Source: GCA-016699445 sp964555055 (GTDB taxonomy: Bacteria > UBA10199 > JACPAL01 > GCA-016699445). From it: a DNA stretch of 64,000 nt. The notes beneath the pieces were generated by a model. The model worked only from the letters and a program-made list of their open reading frames with translations, was not told the DNA's origin and made no database searches. Shown here in pieces: positions 16,378 to 26,221 of the stretch. Each line of letters opens with the position of its first letter. The stretch's first letter is position 1. A program made the translations under genes and the position numbers. The stretch lies in the NCBI GenBank assembly GCA_964555055.1, contig CAZKQW010000003.1:186001-250000 (forward strand), given 5' to 3'.

Positions 16378-17568
16378 CTACTGATGGAGGTGAAGGCTTT
16401 CCTGAAGAAAAGGCGCATTTTGTGGGGTCAAAGGAGCTGATCGAAGCGCTTTGATGAGAATCAATGTAAACAGGCCTCCATAACCCAATGAGATCAAGAT
16501 CTCTTCAATACCAATCCATCGCACATGAGTCACGCCCGAAATGGACGGCATGACCATGAGGTAAATATCCAACCAATGCCCAACCAAAAGAAGAATGCAA
16601 ACACGCTTCAAGACTTCAGGTTTTCTTTTGGAAGATCGCGGCATCAAAATCAAAAAAGGAACCAGCCAATTAATAACGAGATTGAGCACAAACAACCAGC
16701 TCCACTCATGATCGGTACGCATGACATAATAAGCAGTCTCTTCAGGGATATTGCTATACCAAATCAGCATATACTGACAAAACCAAATGTAAGCCCAAAA
16801 AGTACTAAAGGCGAAAATGAGTTTCCCCAAATCATGTAAGTGATTCTCATTAACGGAAGCTAAGTAACCTCTTCCTTTTAACAAGACGACTACCAACGTC
16901 ATGAAAGCAATCCCATGCAAGAAGAGCCCTGAAAAAGTATAAAGACCAAAGATCGTACTAAACCAATGAGGCTCTAAAGATTTGATCCAATCCACACTTG
17001 CCAGACAAAAAGTCACTGCAAATACGGGAAGAAAAGCGGCTGAGTATTTCAAAAGCTTTTGGTGAGACCCTATTCCACGGCCACGACTTTGATCTTCTTC
17101 TAGGGACGTTTTCCTGAATAATTTCGAAAAGAGAATCCAAACACCTAAAAAAAATCCCATTCTTAACATGAAAAATGGGGTATTGAGGTAGGAAGATTTT
17201 TTTTGAAGAATCACATCGTGAATCACAGCATCATGATCGGACCAGTGGTAGAGCTGATGCATTCCAAAAAAGAGACTTGCCATCAAAATAGCGGCGACCG
17301 GCAGAAAACTCACCATCATAGACTCTGGAATGCGACGAATCAATGTCCACCAACCTGCATTAGCTACGTAATGAATGGCCATAAATAAAAGCCCGGCAAG
17401 AGCGAGCGAAAGAAAATAAAAATTATTGATCAGCACATTTCCCCAGGCACGACTACTTTCACGAAAAAAAAGAACGATCAGGGCTGCCAATCCAAGGCCG
17501 ACAAAAAATCGCGCTACGTTTAAATCTTTTGATTTTGGGGAAAAAAATTCCGGTTTTTCAGTCTTCAT
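16378..17568 (-). CDS. actF: Alternative complex III subunit ActF (quinol:cytochrome c oxidoreductase)
   Basis: About 396 residues with ten predicted membrane helices, the ActF membrane subunit related to NrfD/ActC. Diagnostic segments are YVANAGWWTLIRRIPE, HQLYHWSDHDAV and FAFSTFWAYIWFCQYMLIWYSNIPEE. ATG 17568 is chosen because GGAGGG lies just upstream and it overlaps the actE stop by 4 bases. It is the last gene of the act set, in the order actABCDEF. ACIII oxidises menaquinol or ubiquinol and reduces periplasmic cytochrome. No ActG is present. Confidence 0.9.
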   Translation of the reverse strand: MKTEKPEFFSPKSKDLNVARFFVGLGLAALIVLFFRESSRAWGNVLINNFYFLSLALAGLLFMAIHYVANAGWWTLIRRIPESMMVSFLPVAAILMASLFFGMHQLYHWSDHDAVIHDVILQKKSSYLNTPFFMLRMGFFLGVWILFSKLFRKTSLEEDQSRGRGIGSHQKLLKYSAAFLPVFAVTFCLASVDWIKSLEPHWFSTIFGLYTFSGLFLHGIAFMTLVVVLLKGRGYLASVNENHLHDLGKLIFAFSTFWAYIWFCQYMLIWYSNIPEETAYYVMRTDHEWSWLFVLNLVINWLVPFLILMPRSSKRKPEVLKRVCILLLVGHWLDIYLMVMPSISGVTHVRWIGIEEILISLGYGGLFTLILIKALRSAPLTPQNAPFLQESLHLHQ

Positions 17569-18116
17569 GGAGTCCCTCCACTCTTCTGCAATGTCTGTAC
17601 GTACTGCACCAGTTTCCACCGATCTTCTGCTGGAATTTGAGAGGCATAAGAGGCCATCAACCCAAACCCCTTCGTCACCGCATGATAAAGTCGTCCAGAA
17701 GAATAATCTTTCACCGGTTGTGTTTTAAAAGAAGGTGGATTTGGAAACTTGGGAATCAAAGGACCATCCCCCTTTCCCTGATCTCCATGACAAACCATAC
17801 AGTAGGTCTCATAAACTTTTTTGCCACGAGCTAAATTCTTTTCGCTGGCTTCAACCGGATTCACAAGCTCACGACCGGCTCTTTCGGCTTCTTCCGGCGT
17901 ATTGCCATAATGATAAGGTTTAAAACCCCGTGGAATGGAACCTTCTGCTGGCAGCTGAAGAGTCTTATGGTCAGGAGTGTTGGGGTTCTGTGAAAACGCT
18001 TCATATGGTACAGCCTGAACCATATCAGGCATAAATTCATAGCCCGGCAGCTTTGGATTTTTTGAACAGGCAAAGCTAAAAAAACAGAGAAACAAAATAA
18101 GAGATTTTATTTTCAT
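17565..18116 (-). CDS. actE: Alternative complex III subunit ActE, monohaem cytochrome c lipoprotein
   Basis: 183 residues. Lipoprotein signal peptide with lipobox ending FSFAC at residue 17, then one haem c site CMVCH (about residue 106) and a typical class I cytochrome c end (GLMASYASQIPAEDRWKLVQYVQTLQ). It is the membrane-anchored electron-exit cytochrome of ACIII. It overlaps actD and actF by 4 bases each, so the genes are translationally coupled. Confidence 0.92.
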   Translation of the reverse strand: MKIKSLILFLCFFSFACSKNPKLPGYEFMPDMVQAVPYEAFSQNPNTPDHKTLQLPAEGSIPRGFKPYHYGNTPEEAERAGRELVNPVEASEKNLARGKKVYETYCMVCHGDQGKGDGPLIPKFPNPPSFKTQPVKDYSSGRLYHAVTKGFGLMASYASQIPAEDRWKLVQYVQTLQKSGGTP

Positions 18117-18661
18117 GCAATCACACTCTTCTCTGTGACACGAAGAGCTCCCGACTCTTGAAAAATACCTGAAGCTTTTGTCTCATTAAAACTACCGTCT
18201 ACTTTTTGAAGTGCAATCACAAAACGGTCATCGGTAATGGATGGATCTAAAATTAAAATCTCTTTTCCGGGAAAAAGACGGCTTCTGAAAAGAAATGCGG
18301 CGACCGTTGCCAAAGCCCCAAACAAAATCGTGATTTCAAAAGAAACAGGAATAAAAGCCAGTGTGGAATTATCAGGCTTTCCGCCAATATTGACAGGCCA
18401 GTCAAAAACATTGGTCCAAAATTGAAACGTTATTGAAAAAATCAAGCCGATCAAGGCCGCAACAAAAGTCACAATACCAAGACGGGAACGTCGTATGCCC
18501 ATGGCATTATCCAGAGAGTGAACCGCATAAGGCGTATAAACGTCGTGTATCAAAAATCCATCGGCTCGAAGCTTTCTGACGGCAGAGACCATCTTCTGTT
18601 CGTCATCGTACATTCCCAACATAAAATCTTTCACACGAGCTAAGTTGAGCTTAAGACTCAT
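18113..18661 (-). CDS. actD: Alternative complex III subunit ActD (DUF3341)
   Basis: About 182 residues: a soluble N-terminal part (LGMYDDEQKMVSAVRKLRADGFLIHDVYTPYAVH) and two membrane helices with GKPDNSTLAFIPVSFEITILFGAL between or within them, the ActD/DUF3341 pattern. ATG 18661 has AAGGAGG at proper distance. The ATG two codons upstream touches that sequence. It overlaps actC at its start and actE at its end. Confidence 0.9.
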   Translation of the reverse strand: MSLKLNLARVKDFMLGMYDDEQKMVSAVRKLRADGFLIHDVYTPYAVHSLDNAMGIRRSRLGIVTFVAALIGLIFSITFQFWTNVFDWPVNIGGKPDNSTLAFIPVSFEITILFGALATVAAFLFRSRLFPGKEILILDPSITDDRFVIALQKVDGSFNETKASGIFQESGALRVTEKSVIA

Positions 18662-20012
18662 GAGCATCCTCCTTATGACCGACCAAACTTTTTACTTCCC
18701 ACATCGCGACTACCGGCAACACTCTGACGAAGAGCAGAAAGCAGGTAAAAAAGAGACCGAAGGTTCCAATAAAGGTTCCCACTTCGACAAAAGTAGGTCT
18801 GTAGAGGGACCAACTTGAGGGAAGGTAATCACGGCTCAAAGATGTCATGATGATGACAAATCTCTCAAACCACATACCGATATTGACGAGAATCGAGAGG
18901 CCAAAAAGTAGAGCTGGCGTTGTTCTCATTTTTTTTGACCACAAAAACTGGGGGGTGATCACATTGCAAAACACCATGATCGCATAGGTCCAGCCATAGG
19001 GACCTGTGATACGATTTTTGAAAGCAAATTGTTCATAGTAATTTCCACTGTACCAAGCGGTGAAAAGTTCCGTCAGATAGGCAAAACCCACAATGGAACC
19101 TGTCACCAAGATCACTTTGGCAATCGCTTCCAAATGTCCGATGGTAATGTATTTTTCAAAATTCATGACTTTACGCGTGATCACCAAGAGCGTCGTCACC
19201 ATGGCAAATCCTGAAAACACAGCACCCACGACAAAGTACGGGGGAAAGATAGTCGTGTGCCAGCCCGGAATCACGGAAGTCGCAAAATCCATACTCACAA
19301 TCGTATGCACGGAGACAACCAGAGGCGTGGCCAGGCCTGCCAAAATCAGACAGAGCACTTCATAGCGGGACCAGGTCCTGTGAGAACCGTTCCAACCTAA
19401 ACTCAACAATCCATAAATTGTTTTTTTGATTTTACCCGTGGCACGATCACGCATCGTCGCTAAATCAGGAATCATCCCGATGTACCAAAACACCAACGAC
19501 ACTATAAAATAAGTGCTGATGGCAAAAACGTCCCATAAAAGCGGCGACCTAAAATTAACCCATAAAGACCCACGCGTGTTGGGGTACGGGAAAACCCAAA
19601 AAGCCAGCCAGGGCCTTCCCATATGAATCAAAGGGAAAATCGCCGCACACATCACGGCAAAAATCGTCATAGCTTCTGCTGAACGATTAATCGACGTGCG
19701 CCATTTTTGACGAAACAAGAGAAGAATAGCGGAAATCAAAGTTCCCGCATGACCAATCCCCACCCAAAAAACAAAATTGGTAATATCAAAAGCCCAACCG
19801 ATGGTTTTATTCAAACCCCAGGTCCCAATACCCACTTTGATCTGATAGGCCACAAGCCCCACGCCCAAAAAGAGCGCTGACAGAGACGCTAAAAACCCCA
19901 TCTTCCAGGCAAAACCGGGCTTGGCATTGAGAGGCCGGTTGATATCGTCTGTCAATTGCTTGAGTGTTACTTTTCCGGCTATTTTTTCATCGATCAGTGC
20001 TGGTCTCAACAT
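18651..20012 (-). CDS. actC: Alternative complex III subunit ActC (NrfD-like quinol-binding membrane subunit)
   Basis: 453 residues, ten membrane helices, NrfD/PsrC family. Landmarks are VFWVGIGHAGTLISAILLL, MGRPWLAFWVFPYPN, SPLLWDVFAISTYFIVSL and PGWHTTIFPPYFVVGAVFSG. The subunit carries the quinol site next to ActB's Fe-S clusters and is proposed to take part in proton translocation. It starts 2 bases after the actB stop and continues into actD with overlap. Confidence 0.93.
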   Translation of the reverse strand: MLRPALIDEKIAGKVTLKQLTDDINRPLNAKPGFAWKMGFLASLSALFLGVGLVAYQIKVGIGTWGLNKTIGWAFDITNFVFWVGIGHAGTLISAILLLFRQKWRTSINRSAEAMTIFAVMCAAIFPLIHMGRPWLAFWVFPYPNTRGSLWVNFRSPLLWDVFAISTYFIVSLVFWYIGMIPDLATMRDRATGKIKKTIYGLLSLGWNGSHRTWSRYEVLCLILAGLATPLVVSVHTIVSMDFATSVIPGWHTTIFPPYFVVGAVFSGFAMVTTLLVITRKVMNFEKYITIGHLEAIAKVILVTGSIVGFAYLTELFTAWYSGNYYEQFAFKNRITGPYGWTYAIMVFCNVITPQFLWSKKMRTTPALLFGLSILVNIGMWFERFVIIMTSLSRDYLPSSWSLYRPTFVEVGTFIGTFGLFFTCFLLFVRVLPVVAMWEVKSLVGHKEDAHES

Positions 20013-20014
20013 AG

Positions 20015-23000
20015 CTATCCTTTTTGGCCTTTCTGACCTTTTTGATCTCGCACTTTGGTTAAATAGCTCACGACGGGTTTCACATTGAGTTCTTCGAGGA
20101 CATGGTAGGATCGCTTGTCTTTTTGCAGATGGGCCACACGACTTTGAGGATCGTTCATATCTCCAAAAACAATGGCTTGGGTGGGACAGGATTGTTCACA
20201 AGCGAGTTTGATATCTCCGTCTTTGAGAGAAATACCCTCTCGTTTGGCAGACAGCTTCCCTTCTTGAATACGTTGAACGCACATCGAACATTTTTCCATG
20301 ACACCACGCGAACGAACGACGATGTCAGGATTCAGTACCATCGTGCCCAAGTCACTATTCATATTGTAATCGAATCGATCATTATGAGCGTAATCAAACC
20401 AATTAAAACGCCGGACTTTATAAGGACAATTGTTGGCACAATAGCGAGTTCCTACACAGCGATTATAGACTTGTTGATTAAGACCATCAGAACTGTGGAC
20501 GGTCGCCAACACGGGACATACCGTCTCGCACGGAGCATTGCCACAATGCTGGCACATCATGGGTTGATAGACAGTTTCGGGATTATTTTCATCGCCGCTA
20601 AAATAGCGGTCGATCCGAATCCAATGCATCTCACGCTGTTTTCTCACTTCATCCTTACCGACCACGGGTACATTATTTTCAGACTGACAGCTGACCACAC
20701 ACGCCGAACAACCAATACAGTTGGTCAGGTCCACCACCATCCCCCAATGATGGCCTTCATAATCTTTCTCTTCCCAAAGAGTGACATTTTCGACTTCTGC
20801 TTTTTTATTTCCGGAAGCTGGATCTTTAATGAAAGACGCTAACGTGGCTTCTTTGATAATCCCGCGTTCTGTGCCACCTTCCATCGTATGATGAAGTTGT
20901 GTGCAGGCGAGCTCGACATGGTCTCCCGTCTTTTGAATTGTCGCCGCATTAAAAAATGAAAAGTGATCCCCCGAAGATAACAGGGGGTAGGCATTGACGC
21001 CAACCTTCTCGCCGACTTTTCCACACACACGCCGCCCATAACCAAGGGCCAAACCAATCGTCTGCAGTGCTTGTCCTGGTTGAATATGAACAGGGACCGT
21101 GACATCCCCTTGAGGGGTCGTCACACGGACAACATCGCCTTCTTCACAGTGAAGAGCTGACGCCAATGAGGGCGAAAGACAGGCGTAATTATCCCAACTC
21201 ACTTTACTGATAGGATCGGGAAGTTCTTGAAGCCAGGGATTATTGGCAGCACTTCCATCACGTACGGCAATTTTCTCGTAACACACCAGCTGTAACGATT
21301 GAGAAGTGAGACGTTTTTGTTTCTGAAAAGCCCCATCACTGACACTGGTTAATGACCCATTAAATGAATAGGTTTTTGCGGATATTTCTGTGAATGAAAA
21401 TGCCCCATCATGAACACATTGATCCCAAAACCCATCAAAAGTCAGATGAGAGAGTTGTCGCGTAAAATACTGACTTTTTGAAAAGCTTCTTAAATAGTCA
21501 TAATAACTTTCCGGACGCCCCATCCATTTGAGTAAACTTTCAAACGCTTGCCGGGATCCTCTCAGTGGACGAATCACTGGCTGACGCACATGAAGAAGTG
21601 AGGTCACGGGCTCCAAAAGATCCCAAGATTCTAGGAAATGATGGTCGGGACAGACGGCTGTTGTTTGAGACGATGTCTCATCCAGACGCTCTGAAAGTGA
21701 GATGGACAGTTTGACATTTTTGAGAGCTTTTAAAAAATCCTCACTTTGAGGAAATGTATAGACGGGATTAACTCCATTTAAAATCAAAGTTTGAATCTCT
21801 CCCGATTTCATTTTCTGGATCAGAGAGATCAGATTTTTTTCCTGACCTTGCTTTTGAAGAGAGACATTGTCCAAATCAATCGTCTCGCCAATATTGCCCA
21901 AGAGTGCATTCATCGCATTGATTGCAATTTGAGTTTCCAATTGTTGCGATCCCGAAATCACTAACGAACGGCCGCGAGCTTTCCACAATTCATGAGCTAG
22001 ACTTTCAATCTCCGGGCGCGAAACTCCATGCTTTGGAACTGAGAAACTCACCGTCTGAGAGGCTAAACTGGAAAGAAATTTTAGTAGATCCAAAACAACA
22101 GCGGTCTCATCAGAGGCGGTCATTGGAATACGATGATCGGCATTACTTCCGGTTAAACTCAAAACCGTTTCAAGCTGCACATGTTTGAGAAAGACTTTAT
22201 TTTTGTCGTTTCCATTTCCATTTCTAAGACTACGTCGTTCACCATAAGCAGCCGCAAATTCCATTGGAGAAATCCACGTACCCAAAAAATCACAGTTGAT
22301 TCCAACGACCAGATCCGCTTTCTGAAAACGATAATGAGGAACAGCTTCAACGCCAAAGCTTTGACGATTAGCTTCAATCAAAGCCGATGAAGAGCCCGCA
22401 TCGTAAGTCACGACTTCTGTCCTGGGATAGTGCTGACTCCATTCTTGTAATAAGGCTTTGGCCGCAGGGCTTGGAAGCGTTGAGGTGAGTATGGCCATTT
22501 TTCCATTTTGAGCTTTAATTTCCGAAAGAGATTTTAAGATTTCCTGGTCTATCGTCTCCCAGGTGGAGGACCGACCCTGCCAGAGAGGCTTTTCTAAACG
22601 TTCATCGTCATACAGCCCCAAGACCGTCGCTTGTCCTGTGGCACAAACCGCCCCTCGATTCAGAAGAGACTCTGTATTTCCTTCAATCTTAATAGGTCGT
22701 CCGTCACGATTCTTGACCAAAAGAGAACAGCTCGATGAACAACCACCACAAGCCGTGGCGTACCAGCTGGCCACACCGGGTACGAGTTCTTCAGGTTTTA
22801 CCAAATACGGAATCGCTTTTTCGACGGGCATTCGAGTACACGCCGCCAGAGCTGTACCGGCCAAGCTAAACCCGACCATTTTTAAGAAATCGCGGCGCGA
22901 TGAAGAAAGCCCCAACTCCTCTTTTTGATAAAAAACAGGCAGCGGAAGCTCATCTTGGAATTCTTTGGATTGATGTTCCAAAAAACCAGGCTCCTGATTT

Positions 23001-23038
23001 TTTTCTGCCAGGCCTTTCCAATAAATTTTCTCACTCAT
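20015..23038 (-). CDS. actB: Alternative complex III subunit ActB (Mo-enzyme-like fused to Fe-S subunit)
   Basis: 1007 residues. A twin-Arg motif (SSSRRDFLKMVGFSLAGTALAAC, Arg48-49) directs Tat export. Residues about 90-720 form the molybdopterin-oxidoreductase-like region that in known ACIII carries no cofactor. From about 755 a ferredoxin-like part supplies clusters: CIGCSACVVSC, CQHCGNAPCETVC, CVGTRYCANNC, CSMC and CEQSC, consistent with three [4Fe-4S] and one [3Fe-4S]. It links ActC quinol oxidation to the cytochromes ActA and ActE. Its Tat dependence explains the tatA in the same island. Confidence 0.94.
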   Translation of the reverse strand: MSEKIYWKGLAEKNQEPGFLEHQSKEFQDELPLPVFYQKEELGLSSSRRDFLKMVGFSLAGTALAACTRMPVEKAIPYLVKPEELVPGVASWYATACGGCSSSCSLLVKNRDGRPIKIEGNTESLLNRGAVCATGQATVLGLYDDERLEKPLWQGRSSTWETIDQEILKSLSEIKAQNGKMAILTSTLPSPAAKALLQEWSQHYPRTEVVTYDAGSSSALIEANRQSFGVEAVPHYRFQKADLVVGINCDFLGTWISPMEFAAAYGERRSLRNGNGNDKNKVFLKHVQLETVLSLTGSNADHRIPMTASDETAVVLDLLKFLSSLASQTVSFSVPKHGVSRPEIESLAHELWKARGRSLVISGSQQLETQIAINAMNALLGNIGETIDLDNVSLQKQGQEKNLISLIQKMKSGEIQTLILNGVNPVYTFPQSEDFLKALKNVKLSISLSERLDETSSQTTAVCPDHHFLESWDLLEPVTSLLHVRQPVIRPLRGSRQAFESLLKWMGRPESYYDYLRSFSKSQYFTRQLSHLTFDGFWDQCVHDGAFSFTEISAKTYSFNGSLTSVSDGAFQKQKRLTSQSLQLVCYEKIAVRDGSAANNPWLQELPDPISKVSWDNYACLSPSLASALHCEEGDVVRVTTPQGDVTVPVHIQPGQALQTIGLALGYGRRVCGKVGEKVGVNAYPLLSSGDHFSFFNAATIQKTGDHVELACTQLHHTMEGGTERGIIKEATLASFIKDPASGNKKAEVENVTLWEEKDYEGHHWGMVVDLTNCIGCSACVVSCQSENNVPVVGKDEVRKQREMHWIRIDRYFSGDENNPETVYQPMMCQHCGNAPCETVCPVLATVHSSDGLNQQVYNRCVGTRYCANNCPYKVRRFNWFDYAHNDRFDYNMNSDLGTMVLNPDIVVRSRGVMEKCSMCVQRIQEGKLSAKREGISLKDGDIKLACEQSCPTQAIVFGDMNDPQSRVAHLQKDKRSYHVLEELNVKPVVSYLTKVRDQKGQKGQKG

Positions 23039-23047
23039 AAGAAATCT

Positions 23048-23620
23048 CTAGTAATGACACTTGGCGCAATCCATTCCGCCGATTGGTTTCAAATCTTTAT
23101 TAGATAAACCAGAATGCTTTGGTGGTGGTGTGATCCCTTTTGCGCGGTGACAATCAATACACCAACCCATGGTGAGAGGTTTTTCCTGACGGACACGCGT
23201 CATCGCCTGAACAGAGCCATGGCATTCCTGACAGTTAACGCCGCCATTCACGTGCTGACTGTGATTAAAATAGGCAAAATCAGGCAAACGATGCACCTTA
23301 ACCCATTCAATCAGTTTGTTTTGATCTAAAGCCTCTTTGATTTTTTTAATTTCGGGTGAATCTGTTTTAATTTTCACATGACAATTCATGCACGTGCTTG
23401 CTGAAGGAATCCCGGCATGACGGCCTTTGTCAGCACCGCTGTGGCAATAGAGACATTGAATCTGATTATCACCTGCATGGATCTTGTGCGAATAGGCGAT
23501 TGGTTGATCGGGTTCATAACCTTGATTAACACCCACATTGCGCGCAGCATCCACAAGCTCGTAACCTAGGTAACCTAAAACACTTAAGACAACAGCAACG
23601 ATGAAAATTTTTTTTGCCAT
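23048..23620 (-). CDS. actA: Alternative complex III subunit ActA, pentahaem cytochrome c
   Basis: 190 residues with an N-terminal membrane anchor (MAKKIFIVAVVLSVLGYLGYEL) and five CxxCH sites (CLYCH, CMNCH, CQECH, CIDCH, CAKCH), the usual haem number for ActA. It opens the act gene set, 13 bases after the narK2-type gene stop, so the act genes appear to belong to the same long leftward transcript as nar. Confidence 0.94.
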   Translation of the reverse strand: MAKKIFIVAVVLSVLGYLGYELVDAARNVGVNQGYEPDQPIAYSHKIHAGDNQIQCLYCHSGADKGRHAGIPSASTCMNCHVKIKTDSPEIKKIKEALDQNKLIEWVKVHRLPDFAYFNHSQHVNGGVNCQECHGSVQAMTRVRQEKPLTMGWCIDCHRAKGITPPPKHSGLSNKDLKPIGGMDCAKCHY

Positions 23621-23633
23621 AATTTAACGGTCG

Positions 23634-24980
23634 TTAGCAGGGTTTTTCGGCATTCTTTCGGGTGTAATAATACCAGTTAAGCAAAATATTGATGACATAA
23701 AACACAGCGATGCCCTTAAAGAAGAGGTTTGGATTTCCCATTTTTGTCATGACAGCACCAATCAACATTGAGAATAAAAAAGGTCCGTAAGCAGCAATGG
23801 CCGCTGTCCAACCCAAAACACCACCTGCTTGTCGAGGCTCAAAAATTACCGGAATCTGACGAAAGGTCGAAGCGTTGCCAATGCCGGAGAAGAGGAAAAG
23901 CCCCAACATCGCCCACACAAAGTAGGGAAATGTTTCCATGGAAGTGGGTGTTGTATAAGACATCACAAGCACAGAGCAGATCAGCAGCCCAACGCCACTG
24001 ATTTGCGTGATAAGGGCACCTCCATATTTGTCGCTAGGAGGACCCATCAAAACACGCACTGTAGAACCTACCAAAGGACCTATAAAAGCATATTTTAACG
24101 GATCGGGAGCCTCAGGAAAATGTCCATAAATAGATTTGATCATGAGAGGAAAAGCTGCCGCAAATCCAGAAAACGAACCGAAAGTCATCACATAGAGAGA
24201 GGTCATCAGCCACGTATGTTTATTTTTAAAAATATCCATCTGCTGAGCGACACTCGCTTTGACAGGAACACTTTTGAGCCACATCCACGATAAAATCCCG
24301 ATCACTACGAGAAATGGAATGTACCAAAACGTAGCATTCTGAAGCCAAATCGACTTGGTCACCTCTCCCTTTGTAAAAGTTTGAGGCGCTCCAGACAAAG
24401 CTCCAAAAGCAGCAACTCCAATAATCCAGGGAGTGATAAACTGTGTCAAACTCACCCCAAAATTTCCAATACCTGCTTGAATGCCTAACGCTGTCCCCTG
24501 CAAACGTTTGGGGAAAAATAAACTCGTGCTCGGCATAAATGACGAAAAATCACCACCTCCAAAACCAGCTGAAAAGGCAAGAATCATAAAAACCCAAAAA
24601 GGCGTTTCGGGATTCATGACAGCAAGGCCTAAACCTATCACGGGAAAGAGTTTTAGGAACGTAGCCACTGTAATCACATTTCTCGTTCCATAAATTGGAA
24701 TCAAAAAAGTATGAATGATACGGAGCGAGCCACCGGCTAATCCCGGCATGGCTGCCAACCAAAAAAGCTGCATCGTTGTAAACTTAAAACCAACATTGGG
24801 CAAACGAACGGCAATCGCACTCATCGCAAACCAAGTAGCAAACGAAAGGACGAGGGCCAGAGTTGTGATAATCAACGTCTTCCAGGCGATCTTGCTTCCA
24901 ACTTCACTCCAAAATTCTGGATCCTCAGGTTTCCATTCATTAATCCATTTTCCAGGCCATTCACCAGTCCGTTCAGACAT
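23634..24980 (-). CDS. narK: NarK2-type nitrate/nitrite transporter (MFS)
   Basis: 448 residues, 12 membrane helices with a longer polar N-terminus (SERTGEWPGKWINEWKPEDPEFW) typical of NarK2-type proteins. Nitrate-signature segments occur twice: SAGFGGGDFSSFMPSTSLFF and FLFSGIGNASTFRQIPVIF. It probably exchanges nitrate for nitrite. It is separated from the upstream NarK1-like gene by 18 bases and from actA by 13. Two adjacent, differing NarK proteins are a known arrangement in nitrate respirers, where one is proton-coupled and the other an antiporter. Confidence 0.92.
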   Translation of the reverse strand: MSERTGEWPGKWINEWKPEDPEFWSEVGSKIAWKTLIITTLALVLSFATWFAMSAIAVRLPNVGFKFTTMQLFWLAAMPGLAGGSLRIIHTFLIPIYGTRNVITVATFLKLFPVIGLGLAVMNPETPFWVFMILAFSAGFGGGDFSSFMPSTSLFFPKRLQGTALGIQAGIGNFGVSLTQFITPWIIGVAAFGALSGAPQTFTKGEVTKSIWLQNATFWYIPFLVVIGILSWMWLKSVPVKASVAQQMDIFKNKHTWLMTSLYVMTFGSFSGFAAAFPLMIKSIYGHFPEAPDPLKYAFIGPLVGSTVRVLMGPPSDKYGGALITQISGVGLLICSVLVMSYTTPTSMETFPYFVWAMLGLFLFSGIGNASTFRQIPVIFEPRQAGGVLGWTAAIAAYGPFLFSMLIGAVMTKMGNPNLFFKGIAVFYVINILLNWYYYTRKNAEKPC

Positions 24981-24998
24981 AAAAATCTCCTTTATCGA

Positions 24999-26213
24999 TT
25001 ATCGACTGTCGAGCGCTCGACCACCCTCGCCCACCCATGTGCTGGTCCATTGTTTTTTAACGATGGCTAAAGCGATAATGACAAAAACTGTCAGCAATGT
25101 GCCGCTCAAAAACCCTGGTGTAAAAGTCCCGAAATACTCTTTTCCCATACCCATCGCATTGGGCAATAAACCACCCGCTAGAGCTCCGATTTCTCCAATC
25201 AAACTTCCTGCAACGGCTGTCGTTGTCCCAAATCTTAAAGGAACCAATTGAAAAACGGCTCCATTCCCTGCCCCCATAGCAGCAAAACAGAGGACCAAGA
25301 TAAAAACCATGACCCAAGGATTCGTGGGAATAAACGACGCTGAGATAGTTAAAATAATAATCAGAAAAAACATCACACGCAGCATACGAATCCCGCCCAG
25401 CTGATCGGCAAGCCAGCCACCCACGATGCGCAAAACACTTGCCGCCACGATAATGCCCGCAGTGTACTGACCGATGCTCTGTTTGGGAATTCCATACTGA
25501 TCATGAAAGAGAGTTGGTAAAAAGCTGGTGAGTCCAATGTAACCACCAAAAGTGACCATATACATAAGATTGAAAACCCAGGCATCGCGATCGACTAAAA
25601 CTTTAAGATAATCTTTGATGGTTTTATGTTCGCGGTCAGGTGGTTCTTTGGCAAAAATCTGAAGAAGAATCATCGCCAACAACATCGGGAAAATTGCAAT
25701 TCCATAAACACTTCTCCATCCAAAAGCTTTGGCTAAAGGAGGCGCAAAAAGCACAGCCAACACGGCGCCACTATTGCCGGCACCAGCAATCCCCATCGCA
25801 AGACCTTTAAATTTTGGAGGATACCACCCAGAACCTAAAGAAAGCGCAACACCAAAACTAGCCCCTGCCACTCCCAAGACAACACCCATCGCAATGACAG
25901 AAGCATACGTCGTGGCAAAGAAATAACCAATCGACAAGCCTACCATAATAAAACTCATCTCAATTTGAGCGGCTGTTTTACGGCCAATATACTGTGACAA
26001 TAAACCTAAGGGAAATCTCATGAACGCCCCGGCAATGACGGGCACCGAGACCATAAAACCTTTTTGAGCGGGGGTAAGCCCAAATTCTTCGCTGATAAAA
26101 GGCGCCATCGCCCCGTTCAAAACCCAAACCGCAAAACAAAAATCAAAATAGATGAGTGACGTGAGAAGCGTACCTAAATGACCTGCCTTTAAAAACTCTT
26201 TAAATTGACTCAT
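24999..26213 (-). CDS. narK: NarK1-type nitrate transporter (MFS)
   Basis: About 404 residues, 12 membrane helices. MSQFKEFLKAGHLGTLLTSL is the natural start (AGGAG before ATG 26213). The longer in-frame form overlaps narI. Characteristic segments are LGVAGASFGVALSLGSGWYPPKFKGLAMGIAG and FAAMGAGNGAVFQLVPLRF. It resembles the proton-linked nitrate uptake type. It lies 8 bases after narI and 18 before the second narK. Confidence 0.92.
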   Translation of the reverse strand: MSQFKEFLKAGHLGTLLTSLIYFDFCFAVWVLNGAMAPFISEEFGLTPAQKGFMVSVPVIAGAFMRFPLGLLSQYIGRKTAAQIEMSFIMVGLSIGYFFATTYASVIAMGVVLGVAGASFGVALSLGSGWYPPKFKGLAMGIAGAGNSGAVLAVLFAPPLAKAFGWRSVYGIAIFPMLLAMILLQIFAKEPPDREHKTIKDYLKVLVDRDAWVFNLMYMVTFGGYIGLTSFLPTLFHDQYGIPKQSIGQYTAGIIVAASVLRIVGGWLADQLGGIRMLRVMFFLIIILTISASFIPTNPWVMVFILVLCFAAMGAGNGAVFQLVPLRFGTTTAVAGSLIGEIGALAGGLLPNAMGMGKEYFGTFTPGFLSGTLLTVFVIIALAIVKKQWTSTWVGEGGRALDSR

Positions 26214-26221
26214 AGAAACTC